Source of the DNA: Thermococcus thermotolerans
GTDB lineage: Archaea > Methanobacteriota_B > Thermococci > Thermococcales > Thermococcaceae
Assembly (NCBI RefSeq): GCF_024707485.1
Contig: NZ_CP102602.1
Location: forward strand, 930,001-994,000
Direction of reading: 5' to 3'
DNA length: 64,000 nt
The notes beneath the pieces were generated by a model. It had not been told where the DNA came from and did not search any database. It worked only from the letters and a program-made list of their open reading frames with translations. The translations under genes and the position numbers were made by a program. Numbering within the stretch: position 1 is the stretch's first letter; every line of letters begins with the position of its first letter. Positions 15,806-24,856 of this stretch are shown here, piece by piece.

Positions 15806-17080
15806 ATGCCAGAGATAGCCATCAGAATGACCAAGCGCAATCACAACGCCTTCGTTCACCTCCTCGGCGCCCTGGAGAGCCAGGGCTTTGACCTGGACGA
15901 GATCCTGATAACCAAGGATTTCCAAGAGATACTCAATGCCAAGCCAAAGGTGGTCCTGTACTCATTCTTCACCGAGGAAATCTGGGGAGGCCTCCCGAGA
16001 AAAGTCCGACTTTTGAAGGAACGTGGAACGCTTCTCGTTGCCGGGGGCTACCATGCCATAGCGATGCCCAAACATACGCTCAACCAGCTTGGCTTTGACA
16101 TAGCCGCCATAGGAGAGGGAGAGGAGGTTCTCTATCAGTTACTCACGGTGCTGAAAAGGACAGGATATAGGATTACAAGGGAGTTCCTTGATATCAGGGG
16201 ACTGGCCTTCTACCTCAACGGTGAGTTCATCTTTACAGGTTTTGCGAGAGTCGAGGACTTCTGGCGATTTCCACCGTACCCGGAAAGCGTCCGTCTGATA
16301 TCCCCCATAGAGATAACCCGCGGCTGCCCTTTCGGCTGTTACTACTGCCAGACACCTTACATAAAGGGGCTCCGGATGAGGCACAGGCCGATAGACCAGA
16401 TTGTAAAATACTCCCGCAGGATGAAGGACATACGCTACATAACGCCAAATGCATTTGCTTATGGAAGCCCTGGGGTGATACTCAAAATCAACAAGCTTGA
16501 GGCCCTTCTCAAGGCCCTCCAACCCCTAAGGAAGGAAGGCCGGAGGCTTTTCTACGGCACGTTTCCCAGTGAGGTCAGGCCGGAGTTCGTCCTCCCAGAA
16601 ACTTTAGAGCTCCTTATTGATTATGCCGACAACAAACGTTTGGCGATAGGTGCCCAGAGCGGTGACGACGCGATGCTGAGAGCAATGCACAGGATTCACA
16701 GGGTCGAACATGTCCAGCGGGCGGTGGAACACATGCTTGAGTACGGTTTTGAACCTGTCGTTGACTTCATCGTCGGCCTGCCGAACGAGAGCGAGGAGAG
16801 CCAGCGCAAAAGCATCGAACTGATGAGGTGGATTATGAGAAAAGGAGGCAAGGTCAGGGCACACTACTTCATGCCGCTCCCGGGAACGCCCTGGGCAAAA
16901 TGTAGGCCTTCCCCGCTGAGCGAGGAAATGAAACGCTTTTTGGGAAGAATGGCCGCGAAGGGCAAGATAGAAGGCTCGTGGGGCAAGCAGATTGAACTTT
17001 CTAGAAAGCTCCAGAAACTCATTGAGGAGTTCTATGAGGAGCCCATGAGCCACACGGTTCCCGTGCGCAACGTGTGCTGA
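15806..17080 (+). CDS. B12-binding domain/radical SAM protein (TIGR04013-like)
   Basis: A 424-residue protein. The N-terminal 130 residues form a cobalamin-binding-like Rossmann domain (LLVAGGYHAIAMP, AAIGEGEEVL), followed by a radical SAM domain with CPFGCYYC (CX3CX2C) in EITRGCPFGCYYCQTPY. The middle GAQSGDDAMLRAMHR and GLPNESEES are typical of radical SAM enzymes related to methylthiotransferases. I recall close relatives annotated as TIGR04013; the reaction is unknown, perhaps a methylation or methylthiolation. There is no clear ribosome site: the TATA-like TTTTTAAAAGG lies about 25 bp before the ATG, so the mRNA may be leaderless. Confidence 0.8.
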   Translation: MPEIAIRMTKRNHNAFVHLLGALESQGFDLDEILITKDFQEILNAKPKVVLYSFFTEEIWGGLPRKVRLLKERGTLLVAGGYHAIAMPKHTLNQLGFDIAAIGEGEEVLYQLLTVLKRTGYRITREFLDIRGLAFYLNGEFIFTGFARVEDFWRFPPYPESVRLISPIEITRGCPFGCYYCQTPYIKGLRMRHRPIDQIVKYSRRMKDIRYITPNAFAYGSPGVILKINKLEALLKALQPLRKEGRRLFYGTFPSEVRPEFVLPETLELLIDYADNKRLAIGAQSGDDAMLRAMHRIHRVEHVQRAVEHMLEYGFEPVVDFIVGLPNESEESQRKSIELMRWIMRKGGKVRAHYFMPLPGTPWAKCRPSPLSEEMKRFLGRMAAKGKIEGSWGKQIELSRKLQKLIEEFYEEPMSHTVPVRNVC

Positions 17081-17154
17081 TGTAGACAAAAAGGCGTCAA
17101 AAATCATCCAATAAGCTTATAACCTCATTCTTTCGTTACCTAACCGACGGCAAC

Positions 17155-17556
17155 ATGTACGCCGAAAACTATAAAAGATTCCTGGAGCTTATAGATAAAC
17201 TGCGAGAGTTTGAAGGAGCCCTCATCGTGGAGGGCCCGCGAGACGAGGTGGCTCTGAGGAATCTGGGGGTCAGGGCGGAGATAATAAGGCTCTCACGCCT
17301 CCCGCTAACGGAAGTCGCGCTCATCGCGTCATCGTATAAAGAGGTCATGATACTTACTGACTTCGACAGAAAGGGCGAAGAGCTCGCAAGGAAGCTCCTC
17401 CGGTACTTGGAGGGGTATCCCTGCAGGGTCGATTCAGAAACGCGCAGAGAGCTCAAGAAAATAGCAAAGAAGGACATCAAAGGGATTGAGGACCTCTACG
17501 GCCTGTACCTTAAGGTCGTCTCCGTTTCTGACCCCCTGATGGAGGGGATTCGATGA
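17155..17556 (+). CDS. Small TOPRIM domain protein (UPF0292-like)
   Basis: A 133-residue protein that is little more than a TOPRIM domain. The catalytic glutamate lies in LIVEGPRDEVAL (near residue 25) and the DxD motif in LTDFDRKGEELA (near residue 68). TOPRIM domains bind Mg2+ and act in primases, topoisomerases, OLD nucleases and RNase M5. A separate one-domain protein of this kind is known in archaea as UPF0292, without an assigned function. Its stop overlaps the dnaG start (ATGA), so it is co-translated with the DnaG gene and may work with it on RNA or DNA. Confidence 0.82.
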   Translation: MYAENYKRFLELIDKLREFEGALIVEGPRDEVALRNLGVRAEIIRLSRLPLTEVALIASSYKEVMILTDFDRKGEELARKLLRYLEGYPCRVDSETRRELKKIAKKDIKGIEDLYGLYLKVVSVSDPLMEGIR

Positions 17557-18938
17557 AGAGGAAGAAGACAGTGCTTCACCACATTTTGGCTGAAAAGCAG
17601 AAGTTTGAAAAACGGAAAGAGGGTGGTGGTATGTCAGCCAAAGACGAATTTGGAACCACGAAGTACGTAATCTATGCCGAGTTTGAGGCGAACGGAATTG
17701 TTGAAAGGCCCGACGTCGTTGGTGCTATTTTTGGTCAAACTGAGGGCCTTCTGGGTGACGATCTCGATTTAAGGGAACTCCAGAAAACTGGAAGGATTGG
17801 AAGGATAAGGGTTGAAGTTCACACGAAGGCCGGAAAGACCTACGGAACGATAACAGTCCCATCAAGCCTTGACAGAGTCGAAACGGCGATTTTGGCTGCT
17901 GCTCTGGAGACTATCGACCGCGTTGGTCCTGCTGAGGCCAAGATAAAGGTTCTCCGCATTGAGGACGTCCGCGCGACCAAGAGGAAGTACATAATCGAGA
18001 GGGCCAAGGAGATACTCGAAAGCCTCATGGAGCAGGAGATTCCCGAGACGCAGGAGCTGACGGAGGAGGTTAAGAAGGCGGTTAGGGCTAAGGAGCTCAT
18101 CGAGTACGGTCCAGAGAAGCTTCCCGCTGGACCCCACGTGCCGTTCTCAGACTCAATCATCGTCGTTGAGGGCAGGGCAGATGTTCTCAACCTGCTCAAG
18201 CACGGCATAAAGAACGCGATAGCCGTGGAGGGCACCTCCGTTCCCGAGACAATCATAAAGCTCAGCAAGGAGAGAATCGTTACCGCCTTCACGGATGGCG
18301 ACCGCGGCGGTGAGCTCATCCTCAAGGAGCTCCTGCAGGTGGCGGATGTTGACTACGTGGCAAGGGCACCGGAGGGCAAGGAAGTCGAGGAGCTGACCAA
18401 GAAGGAGATAGTCAAGTCCCTCAGGAGCAAGGTTCCGGCCGAGCAGGTCATAACGGAGATATTCTACAAGGGCAGGAACTTCTACGACGTCATAAAGGAA
18501 AAGGAGAAGGCCAAGTCAAGGGAAGAAAAGAGGGAGGCCAAGCCCCCGGCCCCTGCCCCACAGGTCGTAAGGGCCGAGGAGAGGAAGCCACAGCCGGAGC
18601 CCAGAAAGGAGGAGCGCATAATAAAGCCCATTCAGCAACCAAAGCCGAGCGAGCTCGATGAGTTCGGGGAGTTCATAGAGAAGGTCAAAGCCTCCAAGGA
18701 GTCCATGGCACTTCTCCTCGACAAGGACAAGAACACCGTCGCAGAGATACCGGTTAGGGAACTCACCAACCAGCTCAAGGAGCGCAAGGATGTTTACGCT
18801 GTGGTCTTCAACGGCGTCATCACCCAGCGCCTCATTGACACGGTGAGCGAGAGCGGTGTCAAGTACCTCGTCGGCGCTAGGAAGTACAACGTCGTTAGAA
18901 GGCCGATAAACCTCAAGATAGTTACCTTCGCGGAGTGA
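17553..18938 (+). CDS. dnaG: DnaG-type primase / exosome-associated protein
   Basis: A 461-residue archaeal DnaG. The N-terminal domain includes IFGQTEGLLGDDLDLRELQK, and the TOPRIM core has VEGRAD (205-210) and TDGDRGGE (247-254). A Pro/Lys/Glu-rich linker follows (about 325-370), then a C-terminal domain. In archaea it binds the RNA exosome as a poly(A)-favouring subunit and has modest primase activity. I took ATG 17553, which overlaps the upstream TOPRIM gene by four bases and has GGAGGGG upstream; ATG 17631, behind GGGTGG, is a serious alternative that would remove a 26-residue basic extension. Confidence 0.93.
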   Translation: MKRKKTVLHHILAEKQKFEKRKEGGGMSAKDEFGTTKYVIYAEFEANGIVERPDVVGAIFGQTEGLLGDDLDLRELQKTGRIGRIRVEVHTKAGKTYGTITVPSSLDRVETAILAAALETIDRVGPAEAKIKVLRIEDVRATKRKYIIERAKEILESLMEQEIPETQELTEEVKKAVRAKELIEYGPEKLPAGPHVPFSDSIIVVEGRADVLNLLKHGIKNAIAVEGTSVPETIIKLSKERIVTAFTDGDRGGELILKELLQVADVDYVARAPEGKEVEELTKKEIVKSLRSKVPAEQVITEIFYKGRNFYDVIKEKEKAKSREEKREAKPPAPAPQVVRAEERKPQPEPRKEERIIKPIQQPKPSELDEFGEFIEKVKASKESMALLLDKDKNTVAEIPVRELTNQLKERKDVYAVVFNGVITQRLIDTVSESGVKYLVGARKYNVVRRPINLKIVTFAE

Positions 18939-19014
18939 GCTCCGCCATCTTTTCTCCCCATTCTTAAGGACTAACTTTATAACCACTCCCGCCTTTCTCC
19001 CCCCGGTGAGGAGA

Positions 19015-20730
19015 ATGAACGTGGAGGAGCTTATACTGAAGTACGCGCTCATAAACGCTTACACCCACAAGGGGAAGGCAAACGCCAAGGCCGTTATCGG
19101 AAAGGTTCTGGGTGAGAACCCTGAATTGAGACCCAAGGCGAAGGAGATAATCCCTCTCGTGAACGAAATCGTTGAGAGAGTCAACGGTATGGGACTCGAA
19201 GAGCAGGAGACCAAGCTGAGGGAGATTTATCCCGAGTTTTTCGAGGCAAAGAAGACCAAAAAGGAGGAAAAGAAGGGCCTTCCACCCCTACCGAAGGCCG
19301 AGAAGGGCAAGGTGGTTACCCGCTTCGCCCCGAACCCGGACGGTGCGTTCCATCTTGGAAACGCGAGGGCCGCTATTCTCAGCCACGAGTACGCGAGGCT
19401 CTACGGCGGGAAGTTCATCCTCCGCTTCGACGACACCGACCCGAAGGTCAAGAGGCCCGAGCCTATCTTCTACGACTGGATAATCGAGGACCTCAAATGG
19501 CTCGGATTCAAGATAGACGAAATACACATCGCCAGCGACAGACTGGAAATCTACTACGACTACGCTGAAAAGCTCATAAAGGGTGGAAAAGCCTACGTCT
19601 GCACCTGCCCGCCGGAGAAGTTCAGGGAGCTGAGAGATAAGGGCATCGCCTGCCCGCACAGAGAGGAGCCGGTGGAGGTTCAGCTCGAACGCTGGAGGAA
19701 GATGCTGAACGGCGAGTACAAAGAAGGCGAAGCCGTCGTCAGGATTAAGACCGACCTCAAGCACCCCAATCCCGCTGTCAGAGACTGGCCGGCGCTGAGG
19801 ATAATCGACAACCCCGACCACCCGCGCGTTGGGGACAAATACCATGTCTGGCCCCTCTACAACTTCGCCTCGGCCATAGACGACTACGAGCTCGGCGTCA
19901 CTCACATCTTCCGCGGCCAGGAACATGCCGAAAACGAGACTAGACAGCGCTATATCTACGACTATTTCGGCTGGGAGTATCCGGTCACCGTCCACCACGG
20001 AAGACTCAGCATAGAGGGAGTAATCCTCAGCAAGTCCAAGACCCGGAAGGGAATCCAAGAGGGCAAGTACCTCGGCTGGGACGACCCGAGGCTCGGAACC
20101 ATAAGGGCACTCAAGAGGCGCGGTATAAGACCGGAGGCCATAAGACAGCTCATCATCGAGGTTGGCCTCAAGAGGAGCGACACCACAATAAGCTGGGACA
20201 ATCTCGCGGCGATAAACAGGCACATCATCGAGCCGATAGCCAACAGGTACTTCTTCGTGGCCGATCCGATACCCATGTACATCGAAGGAGCAAAGGAGTT
20301 CACCGCCGAGATACCGCTTCACCCCGACTATCCCGAGCGGGGGACTAGAAAGCTCAAGTTCAAGCCGGGAGAGCCCGTTTATGTCTCAAGGGACGACATG
20401 GAGCTCTTCAAGCCTGGTAACTTCGTCCGCCTGAAGGACCTCTTCAACGTCGAGATAGTCGATGTTGGCGAAGATGGAATTAGGGCGAAGTTCCATAGCG
20501 TCGAGTACGAGGTGGCAAGGGAAAACCGCTGGAGGATGGTTCACTGGGTCACGGAAGGTAAGCCCTGTGAGGTTCTGGTGCCGGATGGAGACGAGCTGAT
20601 TGTCAGGAAGGGCCTTCTGGAGAGCGATGCGGACGTTAAAGTTGATGATATCGTTCAGTTCGAGCGCTTCGGCTTCGTCAGGATCGATAAGGTTGGGGAG
20701 AAAGTTGTGGCAATATTTGCCCACAAATGA
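19015..20730 (+). CDS. gltX: Glutamate--tRNA ligase (archaeal GluRS)
   Basis: A 571-residue class I aminoacyl-tRNA synthetase that charges tRNA-Glu. The N-terminal 95 residues form the archaeal-type extension. The HIGH-like motif is FHLGN (112-116), the KMSKS-like motif is LSKSK (338-342), and CxC-x12-C (TCPP...CPH, near 197-213) is a possible zinc site. The C-terminal beta-barrel domains resemble the archaeal/eukaryotic GlnRS type rather than the bacterial helical type. Many archaea use a non-discriminating GluRS with GatDE; this cannot be decided from sequence here. ATG 19015 follows GGTGAGGAG. Confidence 0.95.
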   Translation: MNVEELILKYALINAYTHKGKANAKAVIGKVLGENPELRPKAKEIIPLVNEIVERVNGMGLEEQETKLREIYPEFFEAKKTKKEEKKGLPPLPKAEKGKVVTRFAPNPDGAFHLGNARAAILSHEYARLYGGKFILRFDDTDPKVKRPEPIFYDWIIEDLKWLGFKIDEIHIASDRLEIYYDYAEKLIKGGKAYVCTCPPEKFRELRDKGIACPHREEPVEVQLERWRKMLNGEYKEGEAVVRIKTDLKHPNPAVRDWPALRIIDNPDHPRVGDKYHVWPLYNFASAIDDYELGVTHIFRGQEHAENETRQRYIYDYFGWEYPVTVHHGRLSIEGVILSKSKTRKGIQEGKYLGWDDPRLGTIRALKRRGIRPEAIRQLIIEVGLKRSDTTISWDNLAAINRHIIEPIANRYFFVADPIPMYIEGAKEFTAEIPLHPDYPERGTRKLKFKPGEPVYVSRDDMELFKPGNFVRLKDLFNVEIVDVGEDGIRAKFHSVEYEVARENRWRMVHWVTEGKPCEVLVPDGDELIVRKGLLESDADVKVDDIVQFERFGFVRIDKVGEKVVAIFAHK

Positions 20731-20803
20731 CCCTTTTCCATTGCCTACGGTCCAAAATCAGATCTTCTTAATTTTTCTCAAAGGGATAAAAAAAGGAAAC
20801 GCC

Positions 20804-22096
20804 TCAGAGCGCCTCCTCAGAAGGCGGGAATACTCTATCCCCGAAGGCACCCAAAAGTATCAGCAGGGCTGCCAAAAGACCTGAGGCGATGTAAAGTCCC
20901 CCTGCACGGAACTCAGTTATGAGGGCATGGAAGCCCGCCACTAGGAACATCACCAGGGCAATTCCAGCAAGTACCGTTGCCGCCCCGATTTCCTTTCTGG
21001 AAACCATCACTGGATAGAGTTCGTATATCGCCGTAAAGAACGTCACGATGGTGACGGTTTTGAGAACCATATCCGCAACTGCCGGCGGCGAGTCCACGAG
21101 TCCTATCAGAGCGGAGGCCCCTATAAGGTACATTGCCGCCCTGTTACGCCCGGCTTTCTGTAGGGATTCAATGATCTGGAGACCAACCTCAGCCGTCGGG
21201 AGGAGGCTGGTTATGCCCGCAAAGAACAGCGAGAGTGCTATGAGCCCAAGGAGTGTTGGGTATCCCGAGAGTATGTTCGGGAGGTCCCCCATGAGCGCTA
21301 TTGCACCCTCATCTCCCCCGTAGACATAGCTTAGAAGTCTCTCCGGGGTCGTGGGCGCTATTGCATAGACGACTATGAGGGTGGAGAGCAGACTGACCAC
21401 GAGCTGTATAAGGATTCCCGCACCTATAATCAGCTTTGCGTTGAAGCGCTCGTTGAGGAAGCTCCCAAGCATCAGGTAAAAGGCAAAACCCAGACCGACA
21501 CCGTAGATGGCCCTGAGGGCGGCATCCCTTACCATGTCGAGGCTCAGGGGCACACTGGCCACAAGCATGTGCTTTGCCAGTCCGAGAAATGTTGCATTTT
21601 CGGGTATTTGGGTTTTAAACGCAATTGCAGTTATGAAAATCGAGATTACGAAGACCAGTGAACCAATAGCCATGATGGCAAACGTCTTTTCCTTTGCGCG
21701 GGTTAGTATGACGAACACTATCCCCAGCATCAGCAGTTTGGCCACAAGCCTCCCCACTGTCCCCGTACCAAGCAGAGGCGCCAGAAGGCCGAGCATTACA
21801 TTTGCCGAATAATAGGAGAGGAACATCACAACGGCGGCCAGAACCACCACTATCATAGCAGGTTTTCTGACGACCTTCTGGTAGAGTTCCACGAAGTAGT
21901 ACCTCGACCTCATTACAGTCTCCGCCTCCAGTATGGCCACGTACGCAAACAGTGCCAGGAACGCCACGTGCACCGCAAGCCCCGTAATTCCATACTGGAG
22001 CCAGAACTGCGGGAAGAGCCCAAGGGTTCCTATACCCGTGGCGAAACCGGCTACCAGAAACATCATATAGAGCGTCCACTTTTTGACATCGTCCAT
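20804..22096 (-). CDS. Divergent neurotransmitter:sodium symporter (NSS/SNF) family protein
   Basis: A 430-residue membrane protein with about 11-12 hydrophobic segments. Segment 1 (FATGIGTLGLFPQFWLQYG) resembles the unwound TM1 of LeuT-type transporters (GLGNxWRFPY), and SLFFAGITSLLPTAEVGLQI resembles TM8, the site of Na+ binding. So it is probably a sodium-coupled amino acid or amine carrier with the LeuT fold. It is shorter than bacterial members and lacks a clean GNxWRFP signature, hence the word divergent. ATG 22096 follows GGGGGTGA. It is a single gene between gltX (convergent) and malP. Confidence 0.65.
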   Translation of the reverse strand: MDDVKKWTLYMMFLVAGFATGIGTLGLFPQFWLQYGITGLAVHVAFLALFAYVAILEAETVMRSRYYFVELYQKVVRKPAMIVVVLAAVVMFLSYYSANVMLGLLAPLLGTGTVGRLVAKLLMLGIVFVILTRAKEKTFAIMAIGSLVFVISIFITAIAFKTQIPENATFLGLAKHMLVASVPLSLDMVRDAALRAIYGVGLGFAFYLMLGSFLNERFNAKLIIGAGILIQLVVSLLSTLIVVYAIAPTTPERLLSYVYGGDEGAIALMGDLPNILSGYPTLLGLIALSLFFAGITSLLPTAEVGLQIIESLQKAGRNRAAMYLIGASALIGLVDSPPAVADMVLKTVTIVTFFTAIYELYPVMVSRKEIGAATVLAGIALVMFLVAGFHALITEFRAGGLYIASGLLAALLILLGAFGDRVFPPSEEAL

Positions 22097-22255
22097 AACT
22101 TCACCCCCGAAGATTTTATCAAATCTCCATTCGAGATATTTAAGGTTAAAAACATAACTTTGCAGAATTTGTCAATGAGTAGGCCATCGGTATCCTTTCA
22201 GGACATCAAAGACATCTTGGATAACACAGGGTTAAAAAATAAGGGGGGCAAAATT

Positions 22256-24754
22256 TTACTCGAAGCCCTTCCATTTAACCAACCCAAGCAGGAACCTGTG
22301 AGGCAGCTTCTCGTGGTGAGGATAAACACGGAGTGCGTAGTGCCAGCAGGGGTCACCGAGGTGCCTCAGTGCCGTCCCCTCATAGGTGTAGAGCCACATG
22401 TCTCGGCCGAGCTTCTTCGGGCGCCTCAGCTCTACGATGTAGGGCCGCTCCACATGGTAGCCCTCCACCCTGACGCCATAGTAGAGTTCGACCCTGACGT
22501 CCTCAGGTTTAAGACCGTCCAGGTACACAGCAACCTCAAAGCCGCTCCGGTCGTCCCTGACCTTGATGTGCTCCACGACCACCTTGTCCCAGGATGCCAT
22601 GACGCGCTCCTTCCATGCGGCTATCTCCTTGGTGCCCCTGTAGTTCTCGCGGGTCAGCCAGATGTGGTTGCTCATGGCCTTCGCATAGAATCTGCCGACG
22701 TACTCCTTGACCATCCTATGGGTACTGAAGCGCGGCGCTATGCTCTTTATGCTCTCCTTCATCATGTATATCCACTTCTCGCGGTTGGTGTAGTATGTCG
22801 GGATTATTTCCCTCTCAAGGAGGTCGTAGAGGGCCTGCGCATCCTTCACATCGTCCGCCTCTGTTTCAGGCTCCGTTGTCTCCTCCCCAACAACCCAGCC
22901 GTTCTTGCCGTTGTAGCCCTCGACCCACCAGCCGTCGTAGATGCTCGCGTTGAGGACGCCGTTCAGTCCGGCTTTCATGCCGCTCGTCCCGCTCGCCTCC
23001 ATCGGCCTGCGGGGTGTGTTGAGCCAGACGTCGACGCCAGCGACCATGAGTCTGGCACTGCCCATGTCATAGTTCTCCAGCACGAATATCTTACCCCTGA
23101 ACTCGGGCATCTGACTGACTTCATAAACGCGTTTGAGGAACGCCTTACCGGCCTCGTCCATTGGGTGGGCCTTGCCACCGAAGACTATGTAGACCGGTCT
23201 TTCGGGGTTGTTGAGAATTCTCTTTAGCCTCTCAAGGTCAGTGAACAGGAGGGTCGCGCGCTTGTATGTTGCGAAGCGTCTGGCAAAGCCGATTATGAGT
23301 GCGTTCTCGTCCATGTCCGGCAGGGGATCGTCCGTTCCAAGGCGCTCGTTCCGCCTCATGACCTTTCTCCGGAGGAACTCTATGAACTGCCGCTTGGCTT
23401 CGAGGTGCGCCTCCCAGAGCTCCTCATCGGGAATCATCTCAACGGCGTACCAGAGGCCTTCGAGATTTGTGTGCTCGCGCCAGATTTTGCCCAGATAGCG
23501 GTCAAAGAGCTTCCTCATCTCGTTGTGAACCCACGTCATGGTGTGGATTCCGTTCGTGATGCCCTCGATGGGTATCTCGTCTATGGGAACGTCTGGCCAG
23601 AGATCCTTCCACATGCGCTTGCTGACCTCCGCGTGGAGCTGGCTTACGCCGTTGACGTAGCTCGACGTTCTTATCGCGAGCAGGGTCATGTTCAGCTGGT
23701 CGCCCTCCCTCCCGAGCTCCAGCAGTTCTTCCCTGCCCTCAAGGAACTTTGCAAGCCTCTTCCTGACCTCCTCTATCGGAAACCTGTCGTGGCCCGCCGG
23801 TACTGGGGTGTGTGTTGTGAATATGGTAGTCCCGCGCACTATGCTGAGGGCCTCGGTAAAGGTAAGGCCCTCCTCCATGTACCAGGCCATTCTCTGGAGG
23901 TTAGCAAAGGCGGGGTGTCCCTCGTTGAGGTGAACCACGCCGGGCTCTATTCCGAGGGCTTTAAGCAATCTCATCCCACCAATTCCGAGGAGTATCTCCT
24001 GCTTTATCCTCTTGTCTATCTCCGCGTTGTAGAGATAGTCGCATATCGTCCTGTCGTCGGCGCTGTTCTCGGGCACGTCCGTGTCGAGGAGGTATATCTT
24101 CACCCTGCCGACCGTGACCTCAAAGGCCCTCGCGTAGACGATTCCCTCCCCTATGGGAACCTCTATCAGCAGGGGCTTTCCGTCCCTGCCGAGAACCGGC
24201 TTGATGGGCATCTCCTCTGGCCTATATTCCGGGAAGACCTCCCTCTGCCTGCCGTCCTTGCCTATCTCCTGCCTGAAATAACCGTGCTTGTAGAGGAGGC
24301 CTATAGCTATGAACGGAAGTCCGAGGTCGCTCGCGGTCTTCACATGGTCGCCGGCTAGAATTCCCAGGCCGCCAGAGTAGATGGGCAGGCTCCTGCTTAT
24401 TCCGTATTCCATGCAGAGGTACACTATCGGTTTGTCCCACTTGGGGTAGTTGGTCGAGAACCAGGTCGAGGAGGGGTTCATGTAGTCCTCGAACTGCTCG
24501 GTTACGAGGTCGTAGAGGTTCATAAAATCGTCATCTTTGAGAAGCTCGCGGAGGCGGCTCTGGGGAACGTCAAGAAGGAGTTTGACAGGGTTCTTGTGCT
24601 CCTGCCACAGCTCTGGATCGATGTACTCCCAGAGCTTTGTTGCCCTTCTGTTCCAGCTCCACCAGTAGTTGTAGGCAAGCTCCGCCAGGTCCTTCAAAGG
24701 ATGGGGAAGCTTCTCTCTGATTACATCCTGGGTAGGGGTGTCAAGTTCCATCAT
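22256..24754 (-). CDS. malP: Alpha-glucan (maltodextrin) phosphorylase, GT35
   Basis: An 832-residue phosphorylase that releases glucose 1-phosphate from maltodextrin or glycogen using PLP. The PLP lysine is expected in EASGTSGMKAGLNG. RFATYKRATL and the YSGGLGILAGDH glycine-rich loop also fit. Lengths near 830 residues, with an N-terminal DUF3417-like domain, are typical of Thermococcales MalP. The start is ATG 24754 (or 24751), behind GGGTGG. The promoter carries a Thermococcales glycolytic motif between the TATA-like element and the gene, the arrangement expected for sugar-induced genes repressed by TrmBL1/Tgr. Confidence 0.95.
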   Translation of the reverse strand: MMELDTPTQDVIREKLPHPLKDLAELAYNYWWSWNRRATKLWEYIDPELWQEHKNPVKLLLDVPQSRLRELLKDDDFMNLYDLVTEQFEDYMNPSSTWFSTNYPKWDKPIVYLCMEYGISRSLPIYSGGLGILAGDHVKTASDLGLPFIAIGLLYKHGYFRQEIGKDGRQREVFPEYRPEEMPIKPVLGRDGKPLLIEVPIGEGIVYARAFEVTVGRVKIYLLDTDVPENSADDRTICDYLYNAEIDKRIKQEILLGIGGMRLLKALGIEPGVVHLNEGHPAFANLQRMAWYMEEGLTFTEALSIVRGTTIFTTHTPVPAGHDRFPIEEVRKRLAKFLEGREELLELGREGDQLNMTLLAIRTSSYVNGVSQLHAEVSKRMWKDLWPDVPIDEIPIEGITNGIHTMTWVHNEMRKLFDRYLGKIWREHTNLEGLWYAVEMIPDEELWEAHLEAKRQFIEFLRRKVMRRNERLGTDDPLPDMDENALIIGFARRFATYKRATLLFTDLERLKRILNNPERPVYIVFGGKAHPMDEAGKAFLKRVYEVSQMPEFRGKIFVLENYDMGSARLMVAGVDVWLNTPRRPMEASGTSGMKAGLNGVLNASIYDGWWVEGYNGKNGWVVGEETTEPETEADDVKDAQALYDLLEREIIPTYYTNREKWIYMMKESIKSIAPRFSTHRMVKEYVGRFYAKAMSNHIWLTRENYRGTKEIAAWKERVMASWDKVVVEHIKVRDDRSGFEVAVYLDGLKPEDVRVELYYGVRVEGYHVERPYIVELRRPKKLGRDMWLYTYEGTALRHLGDPCWHYALRVYPHHEKLPHRFLLGLVKWKGFE

Positions 24755-24768
24755 GGCAACCACCCGTG

Positions 24769-24785
24769 TATCATCATGGGTGATA
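24769..24785. promoter_or_regulatory. Thermococcales glycolytic motif (TGM) in the malP promoter
   Basis: TATCAT-CATGG-GTGATA. The published consensus is TATCAC-N5-GTGATA, so there is one mismatch. It lies downstream of the TATA-like AAATATTTAT of malP. In Thermococcus kodakarensis, Tgr (TrmBL1) binding at this position represses glycolytic genes when maltodextrin is absent. Confidence 0.75.
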
Positions 24786-24856
24786 AATATTTGGGGACAA
24801 CCTTAAAAAGTCTTGCCACTCGGCAGATGCCGAAGATGGGCAGAAAAAAGGAAGGC

